Assembly: GCA_045652425.1 (NCBI GenBank)
Contig: JAZRUG010000028.1
Coordinates: forward strand, 1-19,635
Source: RGIG1995 sp045652425
GTDB taxonomy: Bacteria > Bacillota > Clostridia > Oscillospirales > CAG-272
Direction of reading: 5' to 3'
DNA: 19,635 nucleotides
Shown: one piece after another, positions 7,295-14,659 of the stretch
Layout of the letters: each line of letters begins with the position of its first letter
Position numbering within the stretch: position 1 is the stretch's first letter
Position numbers and translations under genes: made by a program
The notes under the pieces: model-generated
Databases searched by the model: none
What the model saw: only the letters and a program-made list of their open reading frames with translations
What the model was told of the DNA's origin: nothing

Positions 7295-7741
7295 ATGGAA
7301 ATTTTAAAAAAATACGAAAAATACATTCAAATTGTATTATGTGGCTTGGCATTAATTGCTTTATTCTTTTTTCCGTTTGTAAATTGTGATTATGGGTATT
7401 CTGTTGAAAATACTTTTACTGGTTTTACCATGGCGATGAATACATACATAGGATACTTGTTGATTCTACTGCCAGTTGTGCTGATTCTGTCGCATTTTGT
7501 TCCTAAATACGAGAAAAAGAGACCTTTGTTGTCAGTTGCTGTTCCTGTTTTGTGTATTGTATCTTGGTTGCTTACAGTGTTATTTGCCAAAACATTTAAT
7601 TCACAGTTAAGCGATTCAACCTTAACTACAGGTGCATATTTAACTCTAGTATGCTATATTGTGTTAGCCGTGTATGGTGTTTTGATGTACAAAAATGTAA
7701 TTATAGAGCTACTTACAGGAAATAAACCTAATACAAAATAA
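7295..7741 (+). CDS. Four-helix integral membrane protein of unknown function
   Basis: The ATG at 7295 fits RBS AAAGGA (7281-7286) with an 8-nt spacer; the ATG at 7289 would leave only 2 nt. The 148-aa product (MEILKKYEKYIQ...) has four hydrophobic segments, at about residues 12-30, 49-66, 79-98 and 112-132. The short loops are charged, and the C terminus ends in GNKPNTK. There is no recognisable family motif. It is encoded 32 nt after the AIM24-family gene and before a strong terminator, so both are probably co-transcribed. It may act with the AIM24 protein at the membrane, which is speculative. Confidence 0.75.
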   Translation: MEILKKYEKYIQIVLCGLALIALFFFPFVNCDYGYSVENTFTGFTMAMNTYIGYLLILLPVVLILSHFVPKYEKKRPLLSVAVPVLCIVSWLLTVLFAKTFNSQLSDSTLTTGAYLTLVCYIVLAVYGVLMYKNVIIELLTGNKPNTK

Positions 7742-7779
7742 TGGAGAACACACACTTTTCCTGTGTTCCTAAAAATAGT

Positions 7780-7812
7780 CTCCCTGCTCTGATTTGAGCA
7801 GGGAATTTTTCC
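7780..7812 (+). terminator. Terminator of the AIM24 operon
   Basis: TCCCTGCTC (7781-7789) and GAGCAGGGA (7796-7804) form a perfect 9-bp stem with a 6-nt loop, followed by ATTTTT. A second small hairpin of GAACACA / TGTGTTC lies just upstream at 7746-7768. Confidence 0.9.
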
Positions 7813-7851
7813 GGTTTCACTATTTGCGCATTTTTTCAGAAATGTTTTGAA

Positions 7852-7882
7852 AATAAAAAGAACACATTTTACATTGTGTTCT
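7852..7882 (-). terminator. Terminator of the four-helix-bundle gene, overlapping its stop codon
   Basis: On the minus strand, AGAACACA and TGTGTTCT form a perfect 8-bp stem followed by TTTTATTTT. The left arm is coding sequence for the last residues (KENTM) and the loop contains the TAA stop at 7869-7871. Confidence 0.8.
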
Positions 7883-8216
7883 CTTTAACGGTGTTAATTG
7901 AAGCAATCAACATTCTGCGAATTGAGCCGCAATCGTGCAAAATGTTTTTTGCAATTTCTTCCGAAATAATATTTGCCTTTTGGGCTATCTCTACCCAATA
8001 TTCTGTTTCGTAACATTCTTTAAGTGATATTTGTAACTTGGCGACAAAATCCGCCTTGCTATGTGCGTATTTTGCTTCTCTGATATTTGCCCCGATACTT
8101 GTGCCACTTCTCTCAAGTTGGTTGGCTAAAGAATAATGACCTTTGATACAGTCTGTCAAATTTAATATTTTAACTGCAAATTCAGTCGAAAGTGTTGCAA
8201 GTTTGTTCTCTGCCAT
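7869..8216 (-). CDS. Four-helix-bundle protein, S23/IVP family (Avd-like fold)
   Basis: The ATG at 8216 is chosen because GAGGTG lies 6 nt upstream; the GTG at 8225 is itself part of that RBS. The 115-aa product is all alpha-helical, with the family signature LANQLERSGTSIGANIREAKYAHSKADFVAKLQISLKECYETEYW. This is the family first seen as proteins encoded in intervening sequences of 23S rRNA genes (IVP/S23). The accessory protein Avd of diversity-generating retroelements has the same fold. These proteins are basic and may bind nucleic acid; the biochemical role is unknown. It has a near-consensus promoter abutting a structured hairpin array, and no reverse transcriptase is visible nearby. Family call is firm; function is open. 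Confidence 0.88.
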   Translation of the reverse strand: MAENKLATLSTEFAVKILNLTDCIKGHYSLANQLERSGTSIGANIREAKYAHSKADFVAKLQISLKECYETEYWVEIAQKANIISEEIAKNILHDCGSIRRMLIASINTVKENTM

Positions 8217-8235
8217 AGTTATCACCTCGTAGAAT

Positions 8236-8264
8236 ATTATATCATAAAACCACTAAACAGTCAA
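8236..8264 (-). promoter_or_regulatory. Promoter of the four-helix-bundle gene
   Basis: On the minus strand, TTGACT (8259-8264) and TATAAT (8236-8241) have a 17-bp spacer. The -35 box touches the first unit of the hairpin array. Confidence 0.85.
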
Positions 8265-8432
8265 TGAAATCGTGGCGGTGCCACGATGAAATCCGAGCAA
8301 GCGCGGATGAAATCTTCGGCTTTGCCTCAGATGAAATTAAATCCGCCTTATATATCCCGACGAAGTCGGATTTCATCGCGAAGCGATTTCATCCCACGCA
8401 AGTGGGATTTATTCCGCCGACGGCGGATTTAG
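8263..8432. repeat. Array of tandem mini-hairpins with GATGAAAT / ATTTCATC spacers
   Basis: The octamer (G/A)ATGAAAT recurs at 8263, 8285, 8306 and 8330, and its inverse ATTTCATC at 8370 and 8386. Between them are small hairpins: ATCGTGGC-GGT-GCCACGAT (perfect 8-bp stem), ATCCGAGC-AA-GCGCGGAT (one mismatch), a weaker one at 8312-8332, CCGAC-GAA-GTCGG, ATCGC-GAA-GCGAT, ATCCCAC-GCAA-GTGGGAT and TCCGCC-GAC-GGCGGA. The spacer changes orientation midway, so the whole element is itself a rough inverted repeat. GC content is above its surroundings. It has no coding signature. Confidence 0.8.
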
Positions 8433-8435
8433 CTG

Positions 8436-8466
8436 AAAAAAGCAAGTCTTACGACTTGCTTTTTTC
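8436..8466 (-). terminator. Strong terminator just downstream of tRNA-Trp
   Basis: A perfect stem of AAAAAAGCAAGTC and GACTTGCTTTTTT closes a 4-nt loop, with T-runs on either strand. On the minus strand it starts a few nt after the tRNA CCA end. Confidence 0.9.
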
Positions 8467-8467
8467 T

Positions 8468-8543
8468 TGGCAGGGGCGAAAGGACTCGAACCCTTGACAT
8501 GCGGTTTTGGAGACCGCCGTTCTACCAACTGAACTACACCCCT
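8468..8543 (-). tRNA. trnW: tRNA-Trp (CCA anticodon)
   Basis: The minus strand folds into a complete cloverleaf: acceptor AGGGGTG / CGCCCCT (one G-T pair), D arm GTTC...GAAC, anticodon arm GCGGT-CTCCAAA-ACCGC with anticodon CCA, and T arm AAGGG-TTCGAGT-CCTTT. The discriminator base is G, as expected for bacterial tRNA-Trp, and the 3' CCA is encoded (8468-8470). Confidence 0.97.
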
Positions 8544-8561
8544 ATTATTTTTGACCTATGC

Positions 8562-8590
8562 ATTATATCATATTATTTTTTAAATTGCAA
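8562..8590 (-). promoter_or_regulatory. Promoter of tRNA-Trp
   Basis: On the minus strand, TTGCAA (8585-8590) and TATAAT (8562-8567) have a 17-bp spacer. Transcription would begin about 10-15 nt upstream of the tRNA. Confidence 0.8.
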
Positions 8591-8763
8591 TACCTTTTTT
8601 GATATTTGTTGTTTTTCTCTCGCTTTTTTCTTTTTTCTTAATCGATATTATTGATATATATATACCGAAAATCTTTTTTATTTGATGGTGTTGTATCTAT
8701 TAAATTTCTCCCTAAAATGTGCCGAAAAACTATAAAAAAACTGAATTTTATTATAAAAATATC

Positions 8764-8792
8764 TTTACTTTTTGTGAAAAAGGTGTTACAAT
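8764..8792 (+). promoter_or_regulatory. Likely promoter of nifJ
   Basis: TTTACT (8764-8769) and TACAAT (8787-8792) are separated by 17 bp. A leader of about 45 nt follows, then the strong RBS AGGAGG at 8831-8836, seven nt before the ATG. The rest of the 8591-8763 interval is AT-rich and shows no gene. Confidence 0.6.
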
Positions 8793-8843
8793 AACAAGGA
8801 ATGGGTAAAATAATTTTTAATATATATTTTAGGAGGAAATACC

Positions 8844-11800
8844 ATGGCAAGAAAAAAGATTTCTATGGACGGTAACACTGCCGCCGCGCACGTGTCTTAT
8901 GCTTTTACTGAAGTAGCGTCCATATATCCTATCACACCTTCCAGCGTTATGGCTGAACTTACAGACAGCTGGTCTGCAACAGGTCTTAAGAACATTTTCG
9001 GTGATACCGTTAAGGTAATGGAAATGCAGTCTGAGGCAGGTGCTGCAGGTACAGTTCACGGCTCTTTGGCTGCCGGCGCTCTCACTACAACTTACACTGC
9101 ATCACAGGGTCTTCTTTTGATGATTCCTAACATGTACAAAATCGCGGGTGAACTTCTCCCCTGCGTTATCCACGTTTCTGCTCGTTGCGTTGCTTCTCAC
9201 GCGCTCAACATTTTCGGTGACCACTCCGACGTTATGGCATGCCGTCAGACTGGTTTCGCAATGATGGCTTGTTCTAACCCTCAGGAAGTTATGGACCTTG
9301 GCGCTGTTTGCCACCTTGCTACAATCAAGGGCAGAGTTCCTTTCGTAAACTTCTTCGACGGATTCAGAACTTCTCACGAAATTCAGAAGATCGAAGTTTG
9401 GGATACTGAAGAACTTAAAGAAATGATCGACAACGATGCAGTTGCTGCATTCCGTGCTCGTTCTATCAACCCCGAACATCCCGCACTCCGCGGTTCCGCT
9501 GAAAACGGCGACATCTTCTTCCAGCACAGAGAAGCTTGTAACAAGTTCTATGATGAGCTTCCCGCAATCGTTGAAGAATATATGGACAAGGTTAACGCTA
9601 AGCTTGGCACTAACTACAAGCCCTTCAACTACTACGGCGCTCCCGATGCAGAAAGAGTTATCATCGCCATGGGCTCTATCTGTGACGTTGCTGAAGAAGT
9701 TATCGACTTCCTTAACGCTACAGGCGAAAAGGTTGGTCTTATCAAAGTTCGTCTTTACAGACCTTTCGTTGCATCCAAGCTCGTTGAAGTTCTTCCCAAG
9801 ACTGTTAAGAAGATTGCTGTTCTTGACAGAACAAAGGAACCCGGTTCTCTCGGTGAACCTCTTTACCTCGACGTTGTTACTGCTCTTTCAAGAGAAGGCG
9901 TTAAGGCTGACATCGTTGGCGGCCGTTACGGTCTCGGTTCTAAGGATACTCCTCCTCAGAGCGTATTCGCAGTTTACGAAAACCTCAAGGCAGCAGAACC
10001 CAAGAACAACTTTACAATCGGTATCGTAGACGACGTTACAAACCTCTCTCTCGAAGAGAAGGACGCTCCCGACACTGCTCCTAAGGGCACTGTTGCTTGT
10101 AAGTTCTGGGGTCTCGGCGGCGACGGTACTGTTGGTGCTAACAAGAACTCCATTAAGATTATCGGTGACCACACCGACAAATATATTCAGGCTTACTTCC
10201 AGTATGACAGTAAGAAGACCGGTGGTATTACAATTTCTCACCTCCGTTTCGGCGATCAGCCCATTAAGTCTTCCTACTACATCAACAAGGCTGACTTCGT
10301 TGCTTGTCACAACTCTGCATACCTCAAGAAGTATGATATGATCTCCGACGTTAAACCCGGTGGTACATTCCTTCTCGACTGTGCTTGGTCTGTTGAAGAA
10401 CTTGATGCAAAGCTTCCCGGTAAGGTTAAGGCTTACATCGCAAACAACAACGTTAAGTTTATCATCATTGACGCTACCACAATTGCTACAAAGCAGATCG
10501 GTAACGCAAAGGTTAAGAATACTGTTCTTCAGTCTGCATTCTTCGCTCTTGCAAACATTCTTCCTAAGGATGAAGCAATTGGTTATATGAAGAAGGCTGC
10601 TGAAAAATCATATCTCAAGAAGGGCCGCGCAATCGTTGATCTCAACTGGGCTGCTATCGATGCAGGCGCTGACGCTTACACTGTAGTAGACGTTCCTGCT
10701 GCATGGAAGAACTGCGCAGAAGATGCTCCCGAAGCTGAATTCAAGAGCGGCAGAGCTGACCTCGACAAGTTCGTTAACACAGTAGTTACTCCCACAAACG
10801 CTATGGCAGGCGACAAGCTCCCTGTTTCCGCATTCTCCGACTATGTAGACGGTACATTCCCTCAGGGTTCATCTGCTTCCGAAAAGAGAGGCGTTGCAGT
10901 TAGCGTTCCTACATGGATTCCCGAAAACTGTATCCAGTGTAACAACTGCGCATTCGTATGTCCTCACGCAGCTATCCGTCCCTTCGCTATGACAGCTGAA
11001 GAAGCAGCTAACGCTCCTGCAGCTACTAAGTTTACAGCAAAGCCTGTAATCAAGACAGATTACAAGTTCTCTATGGCAATTTCTCCTGCAGACTGTATGG
11101 GTTGTACTCTCTGCGTTAAGGCTTGTCCCGTAACCGCAAAGGCTATCAAGGACGGCACAGATAAGAAGGCTATCGAAATGGTTCCCGCAGCAACTCAGGC
11201 TGACCAGCAGGCTCCTTGGGATTACGCTGTTGCAAACGTATCCGAAAAGACCGAGCTTATCAACACAACAGTTAAGGGCAGCCAGTTCAAGCAGCCCCTC
11301 CTCGAGTTCTCCGGTTCTTGCGCAGGTTGTGCAGAAACCTCTTACGCTCGTCTTATTACACAGTTGTTCGGTGAAAGAATGTACATCTCCAACGCAACAG
11401 GTTGTTCTTCTATCTGGGGCGGTTCTGCACCTGCAACACCTTACACAGTAAATAAAGAATCCGGCCGCGGTCCCGGTTGGGCTAACTCCTTGTTCGAAGA
11501 TAACGCTGAACACGGTCTTGGTATGTACCTCGGTCAGAAGACTATCCGTGACAGACTTATCGGTTACGTAGAAGCTCTCAGAGAAGAAGTTAAGGACGAA
11601 GAAAAGCTCGCTATTATCGACAAGTACCTCGCTACTAAGGATAGCAGCAAGGATAACGAAGAACCCACAAAGGCTCTCGTTGCTATGCTCGAAGCTTGTC
11701 CTTGCGAAAGCGAACTCAAGGCTAAGATCCTTGCAGAAAAGACATACCTCTCCAAGAAGTCCGTATGGATCTTCGGTGGTGACGGTTGGGCATACGACAT

Positions 11801-12416
11801 CGGCTTCGGCGGTCTCGACCACGTAATCGCTTCCGGTGAAGATGTAAACATCATGGTATTCGATACCGAAGTTTACTCCAACACAGGCGGTCAGGCTTCT
11901 AAGGCTTCTCAGATTGGTCAGGTTGCTCAGTTCGCTGCAGCAGGTAAGGCAATCGGTAAGAAAGACCTCGCACAGATCGCTATGTCTTACGGTTACGTAT
12001 ACGTAGCACAGATCGCTATGGGTGCTGATATGAACCAGACTCTCAAGGCTCTTGCAGAAGCTGAAGCATATCCCGGTCCTTCTATCGTAATCGGTTATGC
12101 TCCTTGTGAAATGCACGGAATTAAGGGCACAATGGCTAACTGCCAGCTCGAAATGAAGCGTGCGGTTGATGCTGGTTACTGGCAGATGTTCCGTTACAAT
12201 CCTGCACTCAAGGCTGAAGGAAAGAATCCTTTGACAATTGACTGCAAGGAACCCACAGCTGACTACAAAGAGTTCATTACAAGTGAAACTCGTTACAGCC
12301 GTCTTGCTCAGCAGTTCCCCGAAAGAGCAGAAGAGCTCTTCGCTAACGCTGAAATTAAGGCTAAAGAAAAGTTCGAACACTTGAAGAAACTCGCTGAAGT
12401 TTACGGCAATAACTAA
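8844..12416 (+). CDS. nifJ: Pyruvate:ferredoxin (flavodoxin) oxidoreductase, single-chain
   Basis: The 1190-aa homodimer-type enzyme oxidises pyruvate with CoA to acetyl-CoA and CO2 while reducing ferredoxin; it is central to anaerobic metabolism. Domain order is as in the family. The N-terminal domain has YPITPSS at 28-34, followed by the gamma/CoA-binding middle region. A two-cluster ferredoxin insert has CIQCNNCAFVCP (Cys 696, 699, 702, 706) and CMGCTLCVKACP (Cys 751, 754, 757, 761). The proximal cluster Cys pair is 826/829 (SCAGC). The thiamine-diphosphate domain has GDGWAYDIGFGG near 979-990 and YSNTGGQASKASQ. Length matches the usual 1170-1190 aa. It has its own promoter, an ideal RBS and a terminator. 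Codon use is strongly biased (CTC/CTT Leu, GTT Val, AAG Lys), which suggests high expression. Confidence 0.98.
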   Translation: MARKKISMDGNTAAAHVSYAFTEVASIYPITPSSVMAELTDSWSATGLKNIFGDTVKVMEMQSEAGAAGTVHGSLAAGALTTTYTASQGLLLMIPNMYKIAGELLPCVIHVSARCVASHALNIFGDHSDVMACRQTGFAMMACSNPQEVMDLGAVCHLATIKGRVPFVNFFDGFRTSHEIQKIEVWDTEELKEMIDNDAVAAFRARSINPEHPALRGSAENGDIFFQHREACNKFYDELPAIVEEYMDKVNAKLGTNYKPFNYYGAPDAERVIIAMGSICDVAEEVIDFLNATGEKVGLIKVRLYRPFVASKLVEVLPKTVKKIAVLDRTKEPGSLGEPLYLDVVTALSREGVKADIVGGRYGLGSKDTPPQSVFAVYENLKAAEPKNNFTIGIVDDVTNLSLEEKDAPDTAPKGTVACKFWGLGGDGTVGANKNSIKIIGDHTDKYIQAYFQYDSKKTGGITISHLRFGDQPIKSSYYINKADFVACHNSAYLKKYDMISDVKPGGTFLLDCAWSVEELDAKLPGKVKAYIANNNVKFIIIDATTIATKQIGNAKVKNTVLQSAFFALANILPKDEAIGYMKKAAEKSYLKKGRAIVDLNWAAIDAGADAYTVVDVPAAWKNCAEDAPEAEFKSGRADLDKFVNTVVTPTNAMAGDKLPVSAFSDYVDGTFPQGSSASEKRGVAVSVPTWIPENCIQCNNCAFVCPHAAIRPFAMTAEEAANAPAATKFTAKPVIKTDYKFSMAISPADCMGCTLCVKACPVTAKAIKDGTDKKAIEMVPAATQADQQAPWDYAVANVSEKTELINTTVKGSQFKQPLLEFSGSCAGCAETSYARLITQLFGERMYISNATGCSSIWGGSAPATPYTVNKESGRGPGWANSLFEDNAEHGLGMYLGQKTIRDRLIGYVEALREEVKDEEKLAIIDKYLATKDSSKDNEEPTKALVAMLEACPCESELKAKILAEKTYLSKKSVWIFGGDGWAYDIGFGGLDHVIASGEDVNIMVFDTEVYSNTGGQASKASQIGQVAQFAAAGKAIGKKDLAQIAMSYGYVYVAQIAMGADMNQTLKALAEAEAYPGPSIVIGYAPCEMHGIKGTMANCQLEMKRAVDAGYWQMFRYNPALKAEGKNPLTIDCKEPTADYKEFITSETRYSRLAQQFPERAEELFANAEIKAKEKFEHLKKLAEVYGNN

Positions 12417-12422
12417 TAGCAT

Positions 12423-12460
12423 ATAAAAAAGCTGCTCCGAGAAATCGGAGCAGTTTTTTG
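12423..12460 (+). terminator. Terminator of nifJ (copy 1 of an identical 36-bp terminator)
   Basis: CTGCTCCGA, loop GAAA and TCGGAGCAG form a 9-bp perfect stem, followed by TTTTTT. The 36 bp at 12423-12458 recur exactly at 14566-14601. Confidence 0.95.
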
Positions 12461-12477
12461 TTTGCTTTTGCATTACC

Positions 12478-12507
12478 TTGACAGAAAAAGATTGATAATG
12501 TTATAAT
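12478..12507 (+). promoter_or_regulatory. Promoter of the putative nuclease operon
   Basis: TTGACA (12478-12483) and TATAAT (12502-12507) are separated by 18 bp, both perfect consensus hexamers. RBS AGGTGG lies at 12535-12540. Confidence 0.88.
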
Positions 12508-12545
12508 AAGTATGGTAACTAAATTTATATACATAGGTGGAATTT

Positions 12546-13370
12546 ATGAGAACGATTAATGAAAGATTTATTCAAGACCTGAATGGAGGTTGCCTATCAT
12601 TTTTCTTGAATCAGGTAAAGGAAAAAGGGAAAGAATTATGCCTTGAAATCCGCGACGGGTATATTAACATATATTACAAAGGCGGAAATTTGCTTAAAAT
12701 TAAACAGATGAAAAAGGGATATCGTTTTTTCTTTGATTCGAAATACTGTTTACATAAAGAAGACGAAACAAACTACGAATTGCTTAAGTTTTTGAATCCC
12801 GATTACGCACAAGATTATATTGAAAATTTTGAGATTATGAAAAAGGAAATGGACAGTTGGTTTGAGAAACACCCGAAAGCAGAGAGAGAATTTCAGCACA
12901 AGTTACTTGCCAACAATCCCAACATAATTGATATTGAATACGCTCCCCCGAAATCTAAAGTTACCGGCGTAAAGTTGAATATGCGTCTTGATATGCTTAT
13001 GGTAGAGGGAGATAGGTTAACTATTGTTGAAAATAAATTCGGTGTTGGCGCAATAACGGGTAATGCCGGTATAGAAAAGCATTATAACGATATTTGCAGA
13101 TTGTTAAACACGGAAGAAATATACGAGGAATTGGTTCAATCGGCTCAAAAAATTGCTGATGCAAAGTACAGTTTGGGGCTGCTTGAAAAACCTATCCAAA
13201 CTATTGATAAATCTAAAACGGAAATTCTGTTTCTTTTGGCTGATTACAATGAAAAAAGCGAAACACTCCGTAATGAGCTTTCAGTACTAAAGTTAACCTA
13301 TCCGATTAAATTATTGAAAATGAGCAGTAACGATTCGATAATTGATCTGAATAAGGTTGAAATAATATAA
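12546..13370 (+). CDS. Uncharacterised protein with a putative PD-(D/E)XK nuclease core
   Basis: ATG 12546 lies 5 nt after RBS AGGTGG; the in-frame GTG at 12537 is part of that RBS. The product is 274 aa and soluble. I do not recognise a named family for the whole protein. Residues 145-171 read MRLDMLMVEGDRLTIVENKFGVG, fitting the PD-(D/E)XK core. In that reading the acidic residue is D149, E162-N-K164 forms the E-x-K pair on the next strand, and E115 sits in a preceding helix (REFQHKLL). This suggests a restriction-endonuclease-like nuclease. The N-terminal about 100 residues (aromatic and Lys-rich strands, GYINIYYKGGNLLKIK) may be a separate nucleic-acid-binding or recognition part. The gene is the first of an apparent two-gene operon with an RNase J-like gene. 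The nuclease call rests on motif pattern only. Confidence 0.6.
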   Translation: MRTINERFIQDLNGGCLSFFLNQVKEKGKELCLEIRDGYINIYYKGGNLLKIKQMKKGYRFFFDSKYCLHKEDETNYELLKFLNPDYAQDYIENFEIMKKEMDSWFEKHPKAEREFQHKLLANNPNIIDIEYAPPKSKVTGVKLNMRLDMLMVEGDRLTIVENKFGVGAITGNAGIEKHYNDICRLLNTEEIYEELVQSAQKIADAKYSLGLLEKPIQTIDKSKTEILFLLADYNEKSETLRNELSVLKLTYPIKLLKMSSNDSIIDLNKVEII

Positions 13371-13396
13371 CAAAAGGGCGATAAGTATAAAAAATA

Positions 13397-14569
13397 ATGA
13401 AACTACATATTCACCGAGGGCAAAATCAAATCGGAGGCAATATAATTGAGGTTGCCACCGATAATACAAAAATATTGCTTGATATAGGTCTTGAGCTTGA
13501 TGATGAAAAAAATCAAGAGTTACCGAAAATTGAGGGGCTGTTTGATTTTGCAGGATATGATGGGATATTTGTTTCGCATTATCACGGCGACCATTTGGGA
13601 CTTGCTTATTATACCCATAAGGACATTCCCATTTATATCGGCGAATCAAGTTACAATATTATTAAGGCATCAGACCGTTACAAGAAACAGAAAACTATTA
13701 ATCCAAAAGGATTTCTGCGCCACCAAAGACCAATTGTTGTTGGTGATATTACAGTTACTCCATATCTATGCGACCATTCGGCTTTTGACAGTTATATGTT
13801 GCTTTGTGAGGCGGGGGGAGAATCGATATTATATACGGGAGATTTTCGTTCAAACGGCAGAAAATCTTTTGATATACTTCTCAAATCACTTCCCAAAAAT
13901 GTAGATAAATTGCTTTGTGAAGGTACTACGCTATCTCGTGAAAATTACAAGGCGGTAACTGAAAAGGAACTGGAAGAGCAGGCGGTGGAGTTGTTTAGGG
14001 ACACTAAAGGACCAGTTTTTGTTCTTCAATCATCAATGAATATTGACCGTATCGTAACTACGTACCGTGCGGCTAAAAGATGTGGGCGAATATTTTTGGA
14101 AGAGGTATATATGGCGGATATTGCAACGGCTTCAGGGGAGAGTATTCCAAATCCTAAATTCGACGATGTTTATGCTTTTATTACCTCGCCAACAAAATAT
14201 GCTTTGCTTTCTAAATACAAGCACCGTGTTGGAAAGGACTTTATATCAAAAAAGCCTTTTGTTATGTGTGTAAGAACTACAATGCTTAGATATTTGAAAT
14301 CTCTTGCAAGAAAAATGTCTTTTGAGGGCGGTTTGTTGATATATTCTTTTTGGAGCGGATACCGTGAAACAGACGAAATGAAAGCATTTTTGGCTGAATG
14401 TGAAGGATTGGGTTTGAAAATCGTTACATTACATACCAGTGGTCATGCAGATGAAAGTACCATAAAACAACTGGTTGAAACGGTAAATCCCCAAGAGGTA
14501 ATTCCCATTCATACGGAAAATGCTCAAAGATTTAAGGTACTGTTTCCGGATAGAGTGATAGTTGAATAA
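13397..14569 (+). CDS. MBL-fold/beta-CASP hydrolase, RNase J-like
   Basis: The 390-aa product has the metallo-beta-lactamase motif HYHGDH (residues 61-66), a second metal ligand in CDH (H127), GDFR with D149, and the C-terminal RNase J-type motifs HTSGHA (346-351) and PIH (372). Between them is a beta-CASP-like region of about 170 residues. RNase J enzymes are about 550 aa, so this one lacks the usual C-terminal dimerisation domain and resembles the shorter stand-alone RNase J-like or COG0595/COG1236-type exonucleases. It starts 26 nt after the upstream gene with only a weak Shine-Dalgarno, which suggests translational coupling within an operon. Likely activity is RNA or DNA hydrolysis with two zinc ions. 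Its partnership with the PD-(D/E)XK-like protein suggests a nucleic-acid-targeting module, unproven. Confidence 0.85.
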   Translation: MKLHIHRGQNQIGGNIIEVATDNTKILLDIGLELDDEKNQELPKIEGLFDFAGYDGIFVSHYHGDHLGLAYYTHKDIPIYIGESSYNIIKASDRYKKQKTINPKGFLRHQRPIVVGDITVTPYLCDHSAFDSYMLLCEAGGESILYTGDFRSNGRKSFDILLKSLPKNVDKLLCEGTTLSRENYKAVTEKELEEQAVELFRDTKGPVFVLQSSMNIDRIVTTYRAAKRCGRIFLEEVYMADIATASGESIPNPKFDDVYAFITSPTKYALLSKYKHRVGKDFISKKPFVMCVRTTMLRYLKSLARKMSFEGGLLIYSFWSGYRETDEMKAFLAECEGLGLKIVTLHTSGHADESTIKQLVETVNPQEVIPIHTENAQRFKVLFPDRVIVE

Positions 14570-14601
14570 AAAAGCTGCTCCGAGAAATCGGAGCAGTTTT
14601 T
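14566..14601. terminator. Bidirectional terminator, copy 2 of the identical 36-bp sequence
   Basis: Identical over 36 bp to 12423-12458. The TAA stop of the MBL gene falls inside it. The A-run on the left and T-run on the right let it work for the plus-strand operon and for the convergent FAD oxidoreductase gene. Confidence 0.9.
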
Positions 14602-14617
14602 GTTGTATATAATCAGA

Positions 14618-14643
14618 GGGATATGTGCAAAGCACATATCCCC
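14618..14643. other. Hairpin downstream of the FAD oxidoreductase gene
   Basis: GGGATATGTGC and GCACATATCCC form a perfect 11-bp stem with an AAA loop, 17 nt past the minus-strand stop. No long T-run follows, so it may be an attenuating or 3'-protecting hairpin ahead of the stronger terminator at 14566-14601. Confidence 0.6.
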
Positions 14644-14659
14644 TTGAATTATTTTGTTA

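Noticed and set aside
8263..8432. CRISPR array
   Set aside because: Spacers are only 13-16 nt hairpins, repeats are 8-9 nt and change orientation, and no cas genes are present.
7869..8466. Diversity-generating retroelement based on the Avd-like protein
   Set aside because: No reverse transcriptase and no template/variable repeat pair are visible in the window.
8264..8497. Short plus-strand open frame through the hairpin array
   Set aside because: The reading frame follows the palindromic repeats and runs into the tRNA gene. It has no RBS.
10869..12473. Long open frame on the minus strand within nifJ (534 codons)
   Set aside because: It lies entirely antisense to a conserved enzyme, has no family motif and no RBS. 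It results from the strong codon bias of nifJ.
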